NCBI GenBank assembly: GCA_030608825.1
Contig: JAUWDL010000105.1
Coordinates: 1-5,919, forward strand
DNA length: 5,919 nt
Reading direction: 5' to 3'
From: Gemmatimonadales bacterium
GTDB taxonomy: Bacteria; Gemmatimonadota; Gemmatimonadetes; Palauibacterales; Palauibacteraceae
Position numbers and translations under genes: made by a program. Positions 5,523 to 5,919 of the stretch are shown in pieces (the stretch's first letter is position 1; each line of letters starts with the position of its first letter). The notes under the pieces were generated by a model that saw nothing but the letters and a program-made list of their open reading frames with translations, ran no database searches and had not been told where the DNA came from.

Positions 5523-5919
5523 CGTCCGGCTCGGGAGAGCTGCTCGAGCACGTCGCAGAGCTCGAGCGCCGCCATCGCGGCCTCTTCGCCCTTGTGCCCG
5601 TGCTTGCCTCCGGCCCGATCGCGCGCCTGCTCCATCGTGTCGGCGGTGATCACGCCAAAGGTGATCGGCGTCTTTTCCGTCACGGAGAGTCGGGCCAGGG
5701 CGTACGTGGCGCCCTGGCAAATGTAGTCGAAGTGGGGCGTTTCCCCACGGATCACGCAGCCCAGCGCGACGACCGCGTCGTATCCCCCGCCGGCCGCCTC
5801 GCGCACCGCGGCCGGCAGCTCCCAGGCGCCTGGCACCCGGACGACGTCTACATCCGCCTCGCGGGCCCCGTGCCTGACCAGGGTACGCCGCGCGCCATCG
5901 ACCAGCGGCTCCGTCACGA
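5519..5919 (-). CDS. ribH: 6,7-dimethyl-8-ribityllumazine synthase, 5' end missing
   Basis: The last 132 or so residues of lumazine synthase, which joins 5-amino-6-(ribitylamino)uracil with 3,4-dihydroxy-2-butanone 4-phosphate in the penultimate step of riboflavin synthesis; it assembles into pentamers or 60-mers in the cytoplasm. Motifs in order are VTEPLVDGA, VPGAWELPAA, ALGCVIRGETPHFDYIC with the catalytic histidine in ETPHF, FGVITADTMEQA, and RAGGKHGHKGEEAA. Compared with known proteins about 20-25 N-terminal residues, including the substrate-contacting phenylalanine of the (R)FN motif, lie beyond the window edge; the GTG at 5917 is probably an internal valine, not the start. The usual NKG near the C-terminus is HKG here; the lysine and the preceding arginine are kept. 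It overlaps nusB by four bases. Confidence 0.96.
   Translation of the reverse strand, partial: VTEPLVDGARRTLVRHGAREADVDVVRVPGAWELPAAVREAAGGGYDAVVALGCVIRGETPHFDYICQGATYALARLSVTEKTPITFGVITADTMEQARDRAGGKHGHKGEEAAMAALELCDVLEQLSRAGR

Noticed and set aside
1..5919. CRISPR arrays, insertion sequences, tRNA genes, attachment sites or phage genes.
   Set aside because: No direct repeat array, transposase-like protein, tRNA-like fold or unexplained non-coding stretch was seen; coding genes fill the window.

Overview
All of the genes I can support lie on the minus strand and read from the right end of the window to the left. The sequence is GC-rich and almost entirely coding. Neighbouring genes overlap or are separated by at most 13 bases, and no terminator or room for a promoter is visible, so the window looks like the inside of one long transcription unit. 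Both ends cut through genes: ribH at the right, and probably ptsI (enzyme I) at the left. No mobile element, RNA gene, repeat or CRISPR array was seen.

In transcription order (right to left) the layout is: 3'-part of ribH (lumazine synthase); nusB; a GT4-like glycosyltransferase with a damaged or non-standard start; hpf (short ribosome hibernation factor); hprK (HPr kinase/phosphorylase); a full set of mannose-family phosphotransferase system (PTS) subunits IIA, IIB, IIC and IID as four separate genes; ptsH (HPr); and the first seven codons of what is probably ptsI.

The genes fall into two blocks. The right block (ribH, nusB) is housekeeping: riboflavin synthesis and rRNA antitermination. 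The left block is a phosphorelay in which EI, HPr, IIA and IIB would pass phosphate to a sugar crossing the IIC/IID membrane pair. HprK, encoded in the same run, could phosphorylate HPr on a serine that is present in the encoded HPr. Hpf, directly upstream of and overlapping hprK, puts a ribosome-silencing factor in the same transcript as the carbon-sensing kinase. The glycosyltransferase sits between the two blocks with no obvious functional link to either.

The gene order, the high GC content and the character of the glycosyltransferase and PTS proteins suggest a Gemmatimonadota-like bacterium. This is an inference from recalled family resemblance, not a database result; other GC-rich Gram-negative phyla with an hprK/mannose-PTS cluster remain possible. 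The biology most worth attention is the complete PTS plus HprK plus Hpf polycistron and the unexplained start of the glycosyltransferase.
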